Positions 50,010-58,918 of a stretch of 64,000 nt of DNA are shown one piece after another. The translations under genes were made by a program, and so were the position numbers. How positions within the stretch are numbered: the stretch's first letter is position 1; the number at the start of each line of letters is the position of its first letter. Origin of the DNA: Piscirickettsiaceae bacterium (lineage in GTDB: Bacteria; Pseudomonadota; Gammaproteobacteria; Nitrosococcales; Methylophagaceae); contig JAIBDY010000006.1 of assembly GCA_024685995.1 (NCBI GenBank), forward strand, positions 1 through 64,000. Reading direction: 5' to 3'. The notes under the pieces were generated by a model. It was not told the origin of the DNA. It saw only the letters and a list, made by a program, of their open reading frames with translations, and did no database searches.

Positions 50010-50339
50010 ATGATGGATTTTTTTATTTCGCCGGCATTCGCTGAAGGCGGACAAGTCGCAGGACCAGGAATGTTAGATTTTATTTTCCCCGTTGCATTAT
50101 TGGTCATATTTTACTTTATGTTAGTACGCCCACAATCTAAACGTGCTAAAGAACATCGAGCCATGCAAGCGGCTTTATCTAAAGGCGATGAAGTTGTTAC
50201 CGATGGCGGCTTGATGGGTAAAATTATGGATATTGGTGACCATGCGATTCTGGTGCAACTTGCCGATAATTTGGAAGTCAAAGTGCGTCGTGAATCCATT
50301 AGCTCAGTCTTACCGAAAGGTACATTGAAAAAGCTATAA
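50010..50339 (+). CDS. yajC: Preprotein translocase subunit YajC
   Basis: 109-residue accessory subunit of the SecDF-YajC complex. A single membrane segment (about 24-42, ending at YFMLVRPQSKRAKEHR) precedes a cytoplasmic domain with ALSKGDEVVTDGGLMGKI. TGAGGA is the ribosome binding site. Length and position between tgt and secD are standard. Confidence 0.98.
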   Translation: MMDFFISPAFAEGGQVAGPGMLDFIFPVALLVIFYFMLVRPQSKRAKEHRAMQAALSKGDEVVTDGGLMGKIMDIGDHAILVQLADNLEVKVRRESISSVLPKGTLKKL

Positions 50340-50395
50340 ACTGGCTTGTTAGGAAGCAAAATAAACGCGTTAACCGCGTTTCAGGACACTAAAAA

Positions 50396-52249
50396 ATGAA
50401 CCAATATCCCATGTGGAAAAACGTACTGGTCATCGCTATCATATTGATCGGTGCCTTTTTTGCGATGCCCAACTTGTATGATAAAGATGCGGCAGTGCAA
50501 GTATCAGCTGGTCGTTACGGTAAAGTTGATTTGGCGTTGATGAGTCAAGTTGAATCGGCATTAAAAGCACACGCTGTCGAGTATATCGGTGCTGAACTAC
50601 AAGGTGATAGATTGCTGGTACGTTTAGCCGATGCTGAAACACAATTAAAAGCCAAAGATATTCTCAATACTGCCATTGAAGGGGATTATACGATTGCCTT
50701 AAACCTCGCCTCTACGACACCGTCATGGTTGTCAGGTATGGGTGCTGAGGCGATGAATCTAGGCTTGGACTTGCGGGGTGGTGTCCACTTCTTAATGGAA
50801 GTCGACATGGACGCGGCCATTAAGCAAGCACTAGAAGGCTTTGCGAGTGAGTTCAGGACATTATTACGTGATGAAAAAATACGTTATAAGACGATTCAAA
50901 CAGAAACCAATCACGTAGTGATAGGGTTTCGCAGCCAGGAACATCGTGATCAGGCCTTAGATAAAATTGATAGCGAATATAATGACATACTCATCGAAGC
51001 GGCTGATATTGGCACGATACCGTCACTAACGGTGCAATTAACAGAAGCGAGAATGCGTGAAACGAAAACCACGGCATTACAGCAAAATATTATAACCTTA
51101 CGAAACCGAATTAATGAGCTAGGTGTGGCAGAGCCGACGGTACAACAACAAGGTGATAGTCGGATTGTTGTGCAATTGCCGGGCGTGCAAGATACGGCAC
51201 AAGCCAAAAAAATCTTAGGCGCGACGGCAACACTTGAGTTTCGTCTCGTTGATTTTGAGCACGATGTGCAAGATGCCCTAAAAGGCCGTGTACCAGCGAA
51301 TTCAAAACTTTACTACCATCGTGATGGTCGGCCATACCTTTTGCAAAAACGGGTCATGTTAACCGGCGAACATATCATCAACTCGGCATCGACATTAGAT
51401 GCTGACTCAGGCACACCGGCAGTGTCTGTCACATTAGATGGCAAAGGTGCTCGGATGTTTAGCAAAGTCACGGGGGATAATGTCGGTAACCCAATGGCGG
51501 TTGTGTTTATTGAATCAAAAACAGAAACGCGTATTATTGATGGTGAAGCGGTGAAAGTCCGTCGTACACTGCCCCAAATAATTAGCGTGGCCACCATTCG
51601 AGATCAGCTGAGTAAGAAATTCCAAATTACCGGTCTAGATTCGGGAGCGGAAGCCAGTGAGTTGGCCTTACTCTTACGAGCGGGTGCGTTAGCAGCACCA
51701 ATCGAAATCGTCGAAGAGCGAACCGTGGGGCCAAGCCTCGGTCAGGATAATATTGATCAAGGCTTCCAGTCGGTGATGATTGGGTTCATTTTTGTCTTAG
51801 TCTTTATGATCATTTGGTACCGCGTTTTTGGTGCAGTGGCGAATATTGCCTTAGCAGCTAATCTCATCCTAATTGTGGCCTTATTATCGCTATTACAAGC
51901 CACGTTAACCATGCCCGGTATCGCCGGGATTGTATTAACTGTCGGCATGGCTGTGGATGCCAATGTGTTAATTTTTGAGCGTATTCGAGAAGAGCTACGG
52001 GTGGGAAATAGTCCGCATGCCAGTATTGAAGCGGGTTATGCAAAAGCATTCTCGACTATTGCCGATGCCAATATTACGACCCTGATTGCGGCCATTGTGT
52101 TGTTTGGCTTTGGTACGGGCTCTATCAAAGGGTTTGCAGTGACGTTGTCATTAGGCATATTAACATCTATGTTTACCGCGATTATGGGCACACGCGCTGT
52201 CGTAAACGGTATTTATGGCGGCAAACACCGTCCTAAACTGTCAATTTAA
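50396..52249 (+). CDS. secD: Protein export membrane protein SecD
   Basis: 617-residue RND-family subunit that uses the proton motive force to assist late steps of Sec export. An N-terminal membrane segment, the periplasmic P1 domain with GLDLRGGVHFLMEVD, and a C-terminal bundle of five membrane helices with GTVGPSLG-like TVGPSLGQDNI and GMAVDANVLIFERIREELR are visible. It is followed by secF after 9 bases. Confidence 0.98.
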   Translation: MNQYPMWKNVLVIAIILIGAFFAMPNLYDKDAAVQVSAGRYGKVDLALMSQVESALKAHAVEYIGAELQGDRLLVRLADAETQLKAKDILNTAIEGDYTIALNLASTTPSWLSGMGAEAMNLGLDLRGGVHFLMEVDMDAAIKQALEGFASEFRTLLRDEKIRYKTIQTETNHVVIGFRSQEHRDQALDKIDSEYNDILIEAADIGTIPSLTVQLTEARMRETKTTALQQNIITLRNRINELGVAEPTVQQQGDSRIVVQLPGVQDTAQAKKILGATATLEFRLVDFEHDVQDALKGRVPANSKLYYHRDGRPYLLQKRVMLTGEHIINSASTLDADSGTPAVSVTLDGKGARMFSKVTGDNVGNPMAVVFIESKTETRIIDGEAVKVRRTLPQIISVATIRDQLSKKFQITGLDSGAEASELALLLRAGALAAPIEIVEERTVGPSLGQDNIDQGFQSVMIGFIFVLVFMIIWYRVFGAVANIALAANLILIVALLSLLQATLTMPGIAGIVLTVGMAVDANVLIFERIREELRVGNSPHASIEAGYAKAFSTIADANITTLIAAIVLFGFGTGSIKGFAVTLSLGILTSMFTAIMGTRAVVNGIYGGKHRPKLSI

Positions 52250-52258
52250 GGTTAAGTC

Positions 52259-53209
52259 ATGCAAATTTTAAACAAAGAAACTGATTTTAATTTCATGTCG
52301 AAACGGAAAATAGCCGCCGTTTTCTCAATCTTCTTACTGATAGCTTCTATTTTCTCTTTAGTGACACAGGGTTTAAATTTCGGTATCGACTTTACCGGCG
52401 GCACGATGATTGAAATTGCTTACCAAGAAGAAGTTAAGTTAGAGGACATTCGCTCGACATTAGCACAATCTGGTTTTGGTGATGCTATTGTGCAAAATTT
52501 TGGCTCAATCCATGATGTATTGATTCGCCTACCGGTATTAGAAACTGAAAACATGGCTGAACTCAGCAATAAGATTGTGGCAACATTACAATCGGGCCAT
52601 GAGACGAAAATTGACGTCCGTCGAGTGGAATTTGTTGGGCCACAAGTGGGTGAAGAGTTGACCGAACAAGGCGGCTTGGCAATGCTTTATGCCTTGATCG
52701 GGATTTTAATCTACGTGTCATTACGGTTTGAATACCGTTTTGCGATCGGCTCAGTTGTCGCCTTGGTGCATGATGTAGTATTGACGTTAGGATTTTTTTC
52801 GGTATTACAATTAGAGTTCGATTTGACCGTGTTAGCCGCCATATTGGCGATTATCGGTTACTCGCTTAACGATACGATAGTTGTTTTCGATCGCATACGG
52901 GAAACCTTTCTTAAGGTGCGTAAAGGCTCATCAGAAGACATTGTGAATAGCGCTTTAAATGCGACCTTAAGCCGAACCTTAATGACGTCGTTTACGACCT
53001 TGTTAGTGGTGGCATCGTTATTTATTTTTGGTGGCGAAGTGATCCACGCCTTTTCTATCGCCTTACTACTGGGTATTGTGATTGGTACGTATTCCTCAAT
53101 CTATATTGCGAGCAACACCGTATTAACGATGGGTGTCAGTAAAGCCGATTTGATGCCAGCAGAAAAAGACAACGATCAAGAGATTAACGAGGATGGTAGT
53201 CAAGTATAA
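52259..53209 (+). CDS. secF: Protein export membrane protein SecF
   Basis: 316-residue partner of SecD. One N-terminal membrane segment is followed by GLNFGIDFTGGTMIEI, and the C-terminal five-helix bundle contains GYSLNDTIVVFDRIRE and the SRTLMTSFTTLLVV motif. A strong bidirectional terminator follows after 18 bases, closing the tgt-yajC-secDF run. Confidence 0.98.
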   Translation: MQILNKETDFNFMSKRKIAAVFSIFLLIASIFSLVTQGLNFGIDFTGGTMIEIAYQEEVKLEDIRSTLAQSGFGDAIVQNFGSIHDVLIRLPVLETENMAELSNKIVATLQSGHETKIDVRRVEFVGPQVGEELTEQGGLAMLYALIGILIYVSLRFEYRFAIGSVVALVHDVVLTLGFFSVLQLEFDLTVLAAILAIIGYSLNDTIVVFDRIRETFLKVRKGSSEDIVNSALNATLSRTLMTSFTTLLVVASLFIFGGEVIHAFSIALLLGIVIGTYSSIYIASNTVLTMGVSKADLMPAEKDNDQEINEDGSQV

Positions 53210-53227
53210 GCTGCTTGCTGGAGTTAT

Positions 53228-53257
53228 AAAAAAGCCCGAATACATCGGGCTTTTTTT
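53228..53257. terminator. Bidirectional Rho-independent terminator after secF
   Basis: GCCCGA (53234-53239) pairs with TCGGGC (53245-53250), flanked by A6 on the left and T7 on the right, so it can end transcription from secF on the plus strand and from the 64-codon gene on the minus strand. Confidence 0.9.
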
Positions 53258-53287
53258 ATAGTAACGATTTGATGATGAAACAGGGCA

Positions 53288-53482
53288 TTACCTGCCGCTA
53301 GAGACCGACCTTAATGGTGGAGCTGAACGCTGGGGTAGGGCGGTTGGCGCGACGGTTTCGACACTTAAAATTCGCATCTGGCTATGGTTGCTTTGAAAAC
53401 TCATAAAAGTGGCAAATTCTTCTAAGCCTTGCATAATGTCACGCGCATCGAGTTCGCGTGCGTTTTTATTGAATGTGGTCAT
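53288..53482 (-). CDS. Small protein of unknown function behind a sigma-28-like promoter
   Basis: 64-residue protein that I do not recognise. The first half is charged and probably helical (ELDARDIMQGLEEFATFMSF); the tail is rich in Ser, Pro and Arg. Support for a real gene: a GAGG ribosome binding site about 9 bases before the ATG, a sigma-28-like promoter 23 bases upstream, and the bidirectional terminator downstream. It has no membrane segment or signal peptide. If the promoter is real, it belongs to the late flagellar/chemotaxis regulon despite lying 5 kb from those genes. Confidence 0.6.
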   Translation of the reverse strand: MTTFNKNARELDARDIMQGLEEFATFMSFQSNHSQMRILSVETVAPTALPQRSAPPLRSVSSGR

Positions 53483-53504
53483 GAATATATCCTCGTTATC
53501 AATA

Positions 53505-53531
53505 TTAACGGCAGGTTGATTCAGTTCTTGA
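53505..53531 (-). promoter_or_regulatory. Sigma-28-like promoter of the 64-codon gene
   Basis: On the minus strand, TCAAGAAC (53531-53524) and GCCGTTAA (53512-53505) are separated by 11 bases. The -10 element differs from the FliA consensus at one position; the -35 element is weaker. No other feature explains the 210 bases between this small gene and mpl. Confidence 0.5.
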
Positions 53532-53695
53532 GCTAGGCAATAACATTTATGCGCTTGAGGTCGACGATTCTGGCTTTGCTTGTAGTTAAGTCCGCCGGAT
53601 TACTTTATTATCAAGGCTGTATAGATAAGGTGGCGCGACCAACAAACGACAGCTTTAACCCTTAAATTCTAAAAATGGTAGACAATAGTTTCAAT

Positions 53696-55054
53696 ATGCA
53701 TATTCATATATTAGGTATTTGCGGCACATTTATGGGGGGGGTGGCCTTATTAGCACGATCATTAGGTATGACCGTGTCGGGATCGGACGCCAATGTCTAT
53801 CCACCGATGAGCGATCAACTCATTGCCGCAGGCATTGAACTTCAAGAAGGTTATTTAGCAGAGCATTTACAGCCTGAGCCAGATTTGGTGGTCATGGGTA
53901 ATGCGATGTCTCGCGGTAATCCAGCAGTCGAATATGTACTGAATAAGGGCTTACCTTATACGTCTGGTCCGCAATGGTTAGCCGATGTTGTATTGAAGGA
54001 TCGTTGGGTACTCGCCGTATCCGGCACCCATGGTAAAACAACAACCAGCAGCTTATTGGCTTGGATATTACAAGAAGCCGGTATGACGCCAGGCTTTTTG
54101 ATCGGTGGTGTCCCGGCTAATTTTGGAGAAACAGCACGTTTGGGCCAGACGCCATTCTTTGTGATTGAAGCCGATGAATACGACACAGCCTTTTTTGATA
54201 AACGATCAAAATTTGTTCATTATCACCCTCGAACCTTAGTGCTAAATAATTTAGAGTTCGATCATGCGGATATTTTTGATGATCTGGCGGCTATTCAAAA
54301 GCAATTTCATCACTTGATACGCACGGTACCTTCAGAAGGGCTCATTATTATGCCGCCTGATGTGCCAGCAGTTGACGATACCATCGCGATGGGGTGTTGG
54401 TCACAACAACAAGCGGTGGGTATTGGAGCCGGGGAATTGCAAGCGACGGCAGTCAGTGCTGACGGTAGTGAGTTTGATGTCGAGTATCGAGGCCAACATC
54501 AAGCTAAAGTTAACTGGTCGATGTTGGGTGATCATAATGTCAATAACGCCTTAGCAGCGATTGCAGCAGCCCGACATGTTGGTGTTACTATCCCACATGC
54601 TTGTGAAGCCTTGGCAACATTTAAAGGCATCAAGCGGCGGATGGAATTGTTTGGCGAAGTGAATGGCATTCGCATTTATGATGATTTTGCTCACCACCCT
54701 ACCGCGGTTGCGACGACGATCCATGGCCTCAAAGCCAATATAGGGGATCGAAAACTCATTGCTATTCTCGAACCGCGCTCAAATACCATGCGAATGGGTA
54801 TCCATAAAGATAGCCTTGCCGATGCGTTGCAAGTTGCAGATCGGGTGATATTATTCGAACAAGCAGAGATGAACTGGACATTATCATCTGTGCAACAGCA
54901 GTTGGGTGACAAGGCGACGGTGAAAAAGGAGATCGACGCTATCGTAGGCTTAATGTGTGATGAAGCAGAACCCGGAGATGAAATATTGATCATGAGCAAC
55001 GGCGGCTTTGGCGGCATTCATCAACGACTATTAACGGCATTGGCAGAACGATGA
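53696..55054 (+). CDS. mpl: UDP-MurNAc:L-Ala-gamma-D-Glu-meso-DAP ligase (murein recycling)
   Basis: 452-residue Mur-ligase family enzyme that attaches the recycled tripeptide to UDP-MurNAc. It has N-terminal HILGICGTFMGGVALLAR, ATP motif VSGTHGKTTTSS, NNLEFDHADIFDDL and the DDFAHHPTA motif near the C-terminal domain, all as in E. coli Mpl. I take ATG 53696 (MHIHILG) because it matches the family N-terminus; ATG 53675 would add seven residues, and neither has a good ribosome binding site. It overlaps ubiX by 4 bases. Confidence 0.96.
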   Translation: MHIHILGICGTFMGGVALLARSLGMTVSGSDANVYPPMSDQLIAAGIELQEGYLAEHLQPEPDLVVMGNAMSRGNPAVEYVLNKGLPYTSGPQWLADVVLKDRWVLAVSGTHGKTTTSSLLAWILQEAGMTPGFLIGGVPANFGETARLGQTPFFVIEADEYDTAFFDKRSKFVHYHPRTLVLNNLEFDHADIFDDLAAIQKQFHHLIRTVPSEGLIIMPPDVPAVDDTIAMGCWSQQQAVGIGAGELQATAVSADGSEFDVEYRGQHQAKVNWSMLGDHNVNNALAAIAAARHVGVTIPHACEALATFKGIKRRMELFGEVNGIRIYDDFAHHPTAVATTIHGLKANIGDRKLIAILEPRSNTMRMGIHKDSLADALQVADRVILFEQAEMNWTLSSVQQQLGDKATVKKEIDAIVGLMCDEAEPGDEILIMSNGGFGGIHQRLLTALAER

Positions 55055-55659
55055 TAGATAATAAACAGATTGCACTAGCGTTGACGGGTGCATCGGGTGC
55101 GGTATACAGCCAACGGTTATTGGACATTCTATTAGGGCAGGGTTTTACGGTACATTTGATGGTATCAGCCGCAGCCAGAATCTTGTTTTCGGATGAGTTA
55201 GGCTGGACATTACCTAGCAGAGCCAGCGATGTGCATAAGTTCTTAGTCAATGAATTTGAATGTGACCCAGAACTGCTGAAAGTGTATGGCGAACAACAAT
55301 GGCATTCGCCATTAGCGAGTGGGTCGCATTCGGTTGGCGTGATGATTATCTGTCCATGCACAATGGGTACATTATCGTCGATAGCGTCGGGTAGCAGCGA
55401 CAACCTGATCAATCGTGCAGCCGATGTCATGATTAAAGAAAATAGGAAATTGATTATAGTGCCGCGTGAAACGCCGTTCTCTGCGATTCATTTAGAAAAC
55501 ATGTTGAAATTATCTCGGCTCGGAGTGTGTATTTTGCCGCCGAACCCTGGGTTTTATTTTAAGCCTACTCAATTGACGGAGATCGTCGATTTCGTGGTCG
55601 GAAAGATATTAGATCAGGCAGGGATAGCACAAACTATTACCCCCCGCTGGGGAGAATAA
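55051..55659 (+). CDS. ubiX: Flavin prenyltransferase UbiX
   Basis: 202-residue enzyme that prenylates FMN to make the cofactor of the UbiD decarboxylase in ubiquinone synthesis. [18 protein letters not shown] at the N-terminus, the [20 protein letters not shown] segment and [19 protein letters not shown] are diagnostic. It starts within the mpl stop codon (ATGA), a pairing common in gammaproteobacteria. Confidence 0.97.
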   Translation: MIDNKQIALALTGASGAVYSQRLLDILLGQGFTVHLMVSAAARILFSDELGWTLPSRASDVHKFLVNEFECDPELLKVYGEQQWHSPLASGSHSVGVMIICPCTMGTLSSIASGSSDNLINRAADVMIKENRKLIIVPRETPFSAIHLENMLKLSRLGVCILPPNPGFYFKPTQLTEIVDFVVGKILDQAGIAQTITPRWGE

Positions 55660-55717
55660 ACTGCTAGACAAGCAGGTAGTTATAGTTAAAAACAATACAA
55701 TGGGTCGGAAACCGGAT

Positions 55718-57388
55718 ATGTCAGATATTGAAATTGCACAACAAGCCGTAATGGCAGACATTACGACATTAGCTGAGCAAAAGCTGGGCTTAAGGTCTGA
55801 GAAATTAAATAATTATGGTCGCTATAAAGCCAAAATCGCTTTAGAAGTCATGGATGAGTTGGCCGATAAACCCAATGGCAAATTGATTCTAATGACGGCG
55901 ATCAGCCCAACGCCAGCTGGCGAAGGTAAAACCACAACAACGATTGGTCTTAGTGATGCATTAAATCGACTCGGCCATCAATCTATGGTCTGTATCCGGG
56001 AACCTGCGATGGGCCCTTGCTTTGGTATGAAGGGAGGCGCTGCGGGTGGTGGTTATGCGCAAGTCGTACCAATGGAAGATATTAATTTACATTTCACCGG
56101 TGATCTTCATGCGATAAGTTCGGCGCATAACTTATTATCAGCCATGATTGATAATCATATTCATCATGGAAATGCATTAGACCTTGATGTTAGGCGGATC
56201 ACTTGGGGTCGTGTTATGGATATGAATGACCGAGCACTACGCGACATCACTGTTGGTCTTGGTGGCCCAGCCAATGGCTTTCCACGTCAAGATGGTTTTG
56301 ATATTGTGGTGGCCTCCGAAGTGATGGCCATTTTTTGTTTGTCTAACTCTTTGGCTGAATTAAAAAACAAGCTGAGCAATATCTTGATTGGCTATTCGCG
56401 TGATGGCACGGCCCGTTTTGCAAAAGATCTTCAAGCACACGGTGCGATGGCGACATTGTTAAAAGAGGCCTTAAAGCCTAATTTGGTTCAAACATTGGAG
56501 AATAACCCTGCTTTTGTACATGGTGGTCCATTTGCCAATATTGCGCATGGTTGTAACTCTGTCATTGCCACCAAGATGGCGTTGAAGCTCAGCGATTACG
56601 TGGTGACCGAAGCAGGATTTGGCGCCGATCTGGGTGCTGAAAAATTCATTGATATTAAGTGTCGTAAATCGGGTTTAAAACCGGATATTGCGGTGATAGT
56701 CGCGACAGTGAAAGCCTTAAAATACCATGGTGGCGTTGAAGCTCAAGACTTGGCTGAGGAAAACCTCAACGCATTAGACAAGGGTATGGAGAATTTAGCG
56801 CGTCATTTGAATAACTTGCAACAGCAATTTGGCCTCCCTTGTGTGGTGGCGATTAATCATTTTGTTCAAGATAGCGAGGCGGAAATAGCCTTGATCCAAA
56901 GCGCCGTTGAAAACCTTGGTGCGAAGGCGGTTATCGCTAAGCATTGGGCTGAAGGTGGTGCGGGTGCAGAGCTGCTTGCCCAACACGTTGTATCGATATT
57001 AGACCAAGGCAATGACCGTTTTCAATTTCTATACGATGACGAGCAAACACTCTGGGATAAAATCACGACCGTTGCGACAAAAATTTATAAAGCCAGCGAT
57101 GTCGTTGCTGATAAGAAAGTCCATGACAAATTAGCTGTTTTTAATGAAACACACAGTCATATTCCGGTCTGTATGGCTAAAACGCCGTATTCCTTTGGGA
57201 GCGACCCATCACAGCGTGGCGCTGTTTCAGATCATACGATTACGGTTCGAGACGTCCGTTTATCACGCGGTGCTGAGTTCCTGGTGGTGTTATGTGGCGA
57301 TATTATGACCATGCCGGGCTTGCCAAGGCAACCTGCCAGTGAACGTATTGATCTGACTGATGATGGTGTGATTAGCGGCTTATTTTAA
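55718..57388 (+). CDS. fhs: Formate-tetrahydrofolate ligase
   Basis: 556-residue ATP-dependent ligase forming 10-formyltetrahydrofolate from formate. The N-terminal IEIAQQAV, P-loop [16 protein letters not shown], and [20 protein letters not shown] motifs are present. ATG 55718 gives the usual family length; ATG 55700 would add six residues. The enzyme fits a one-carbon-using metabolism and lies in its own transcription unit, 58 bases after ubiX. Confidence 0.97.
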   Translation: MSDIEIAQQAVMADITTLAEQKLGLRSEKLNNYGRYKAKIALEVMDELADKPNGKLILMTAISPTPAGEGKTTTTIGLSDALNRLGHQSMVCIREPAMGPCFGMKGGAAGGGYAQVVPMEDINLHFTGDLHAISSAHNLLSAMIDNHIHHGNALDLDVRRITWGRVMDMNDRALRDITVGLGGPANGFPRQDGFDIVVASEVMAIFCLSNSLAELKNKLSNILIGYSRDGTARFAKDLQAHGAMATLLKEALKPNLVQTLENNPAFVHGGPFANIAHGCNSVIATKMALKLSDYVVTEAGFGADLGAEKFIDIKCRKSGLKPDIAVIVATVKALKYHGGVEAQDLAEENLNALDKGMENLARHLNNLQQQFGLPCVVAINHFVQDSEAEIALIQSAVENLGAKAVIAKHWAEGGAGAELLAQHVVSILDQGNDRFQFLYDDEQTLWDKITTVATKIYKASDVVADKKVHDKLAVFNETHSHIPVCMAKTPYSFGSDPSQRGAVSDHTITVRDVRLSRGAEFLVVLCGDIMTMPGLPRQPASERIDLTDDGVISGLF

Positions 57389-57516
57389 ATGTTATATCAT
57401 CGTTTATATCCCGATAACATCCTCGCTCCTTGAAATAAATAATGCTCACTTTATTCACTTTCTTGTAAACTGAAAATAATCATGATTTGACTCGCTATCG
57501 TAGACAAGGGAAGTGA

Positions 57517-58215
57517 ATGAATATTAATCTATACCCTAAAGGGATCTTCAAGGTAAACCTGTATCTAATTTTATTTTTGTTGTGTGCAAATACGCTTGGA
57601 ATCGTTTTCAAGTATGGTTATGACCATCCCCATGTTTATGGGTTTGTTGGCTCTTTTGATTTTAACACTGAAAGAAATATTCCGACAATATATTCCTCAA
57701 TCGCACTCTTAGTTTCCAGTATTTTACTGCTGTCTATAGCGCTGACTCACAAAAAGACGAAATCCTCTTATATCCAGTGGCTAGTACTTTCATTTATATT
57801 CTTATTTTTATCACTCGACGAGCTTTTTTTAATTCATGAGCGTTTTGGACGTGTTACACCAGAATCCGTGAAAAAATCAAGTTTATTGTATTATGCTTGG
57901 GTAGTACCTTATGGTATAGCCTTAGCCGTTTTTGTGATTGCATACTTGAGGTTCTTGTTTAAACTGCCCAAGAATATAATGATTTTATTTTTAGTTTCTG
58001 GCGCTATGTTTGTTTCAGGTGCAATTGGCTTTGAGATGCTCGGGGGTAGACAGGATAGTCTGTACGGTGTGGATAATATTCTCTATGCCATTTTTTATAC
58101 TTTTGAAGAATTGCTTGAAATGCTTGGTATTGCTTTATTTATCTACACTTTGTTGACACATATCGTCAATGAATTTGAGCTTATAAGTATAACTATCGAT
58201 AGAAAAATAAATTAA
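57517..58215 (+). CDS. Six-TM membrane protein of unknown function
   Basis: 232-residue integral membrane protein I cannot name. Six hydrophobic segments are visible (about 11-31, 56-77, 87-108, 126-148, 154-172, 190-215). Charged residues lie within or at the edge of membrane segments: SLDE (99-102) with H107-E108, E173 in GAIGFEMLGG, and E197-E198-x-x-E201 in TFEELLEMLG. Such a pattern could bind a metal or conduct ions, but this is inference. The gene is about 33% G+C, well below its neighbours, and begins a stretch of small, non-core genes, suggesting horizontal acquisition. Confidence 0.75.
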   Translation: MNINLYPKGIFKVNLYLILFLLCANTLGIVFKYGYDHPHVYGFVGSFDFNTERNIPTIYSSIALLVSSILLLSIALTHKKTKSSYIQWLVLSFIFLFLSLDELFLIHERFGRVTPESVKKSSLLYYAWVVPYGIALAVFVIAYLRFLFKLPKNIMILFLVSGAMFVSGAIGFEMLGGRQDSLYGVDNILYAIFYTFEELLEMLGIALFIYTLLTHIVNEFELISITIDRKIN

Positions 58216-58219
58216 CTAA

Positions 58220-58399
58220 GCAATTTTGCATTGCAATCAATGCAGATCATGCGAAGCATGTGATAGTGAGATCCGACAAGCGCGTCGTGACGCGCTTCCT
58301 AGTGCTGGTCTTGGTATTCATTGCCAGCCAAAGTTTGAAGATCTGATTAGTTCGGGTGCTATCAATCGTGGAGCTAGCAAAGATAGTGAACGAAGGTAA
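58220..58399 (+). pseudogene. Decayed YbiI-type TraR/DksA zinc-finger gene
   Basis: An open frame of 59 codons reads as the C-terminal part of a DksA/TraR C4 zinc-finger protein of the E. coli YbiI type: CEAC, then QARRDALPSAGLGIHCQ and the tail NRGASKDSERR, which parallels the NRRGSKDSQLR tail of YbiI. The N-terminal half is missing (the frame is closed by TAA at 58217), and the third zinc cysteine aligns with glycine. TTG 58226 is the only start-like codon early in the frame. It is most likely a relic; a short functional protein is less likely. Confidence 0.65.
58227..58297. repeat. Three consecutive small inverted repeats inside the YbiI-like relic
   Basis: TGCATTG-CAAT-CAATGCA (58227-58244), CATGC-GAA-GCATG (58248-58260) and AAGCGCGT-CGTG-ACGCGCTT (58278-58297) are three perfect stems in 71 bases. 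None has a T-tract. They coincide with the start of the relic zinc-finger frame. Confidence 0.5.
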
Positions 58400-58442
58400 T
58401 CGTATCCTGTGCGAATCAATCTTCCTTAAGACCGAGGTTTAC

Positions 58443-58721
58443 ATGAAACAACTATTAAGACATCTTTTTTCCCCTATTTTGAATATTTTTGAAAAGGGCG
58501 ATGAGACCTATGTCTATAAATCATTCAATAGAAAAATTCTTATTTTCATGGGGGCTATTTTTGCTGGATTAACATTTTTAATCCTAAAGTTTATTCCAGA
58601 AGGGGTAGGGCTTAGCGCCTTAATACCCGTGATTGTCTTTGGTTTGGTTGCCTTAGTGACCTTAGTGGTAGGTTTCTTGGGGGATGATCGTGCTGTCAGT
58701 AAAATCTGGGGTAATAAGTAA
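58443..58721 (+). CDS. Small two-TM membrane protein
   Basis: 92-residue protein with a conserved-looking N-terminal amphipathic part (LFSPILNIFEKGDE), two membrane segments (about 30-48 and 58-80) and a DDRAVSKIWGNK tail. Similar hypothetical proteins occur in marine gammaproteobacteria; no function is known. ATG 58443 follows a good GAGG; an upstream in-frame ATG at 58356 lies in the zinc-finger relic and is rejected. Confidence 0.7.
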   Translation: MKQLLRHLFSPILNIFEKGDETYVYKSFNRKILIFMGAIFAGLTFLILKFIPEGVGLSALIPVIVFGLVALVTLVVGFLGDDRAVSKIWGNK

Positions 58722-58849
58722 CTGCCTTGTGTGTTGTTTGTGAGTCTGCTTAATTTAGCACGTTCACCTTTTTAAAATCGCCATTTATTCATAAAGTTGG
58801 TTCCTGATTTAAGTCGCTAATTCCTTGTGAAAAGTGGTTGCTTTGTTTA

Positions 58850-58872
58850 AATATGCATGTAGAATGCATCTT
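58850..58872. promoter_or_regulatory. NsrR-like operator upstream of hmp
   Basis: A 23-base imperfect palindrome centred at 58861: left arm AATATGCATGT, right arm GAATGCATCTT, matching at 8 of 11 paired positions. The two ATGCAT cores with an 11-base period resemble the NO-sensing NsrR consensus of gamma- and betaproteobacteria. It ends 46 bases before the hmp start. Confidence 0.65.
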
Positions 58873-58918
58873 TATGCAAGATATTTTATGTGCTTATTTA
58901 ACAAGAAAGGAAAAGCGT

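Noticed and set aside
54990-55430. 146-codon minus-strand frame across mpl-ubiX
   Set aside because: Antisense to two genes with complete family motifs.
57389-57420. ATGTTAT...ATAACAT hairpin after fhs as terminator
   Set aside because: The stem is all A/T except for one G-C pair, the loop is 18 bases and there is no T-tract.
58227-58297. Three hairpins considered as a small RNA or REP-type repeat
   Set aside because: They fall within the YbiI-like frame, lack a terminator, and no second copy was noticed in the window; kept only as a repeat feature.
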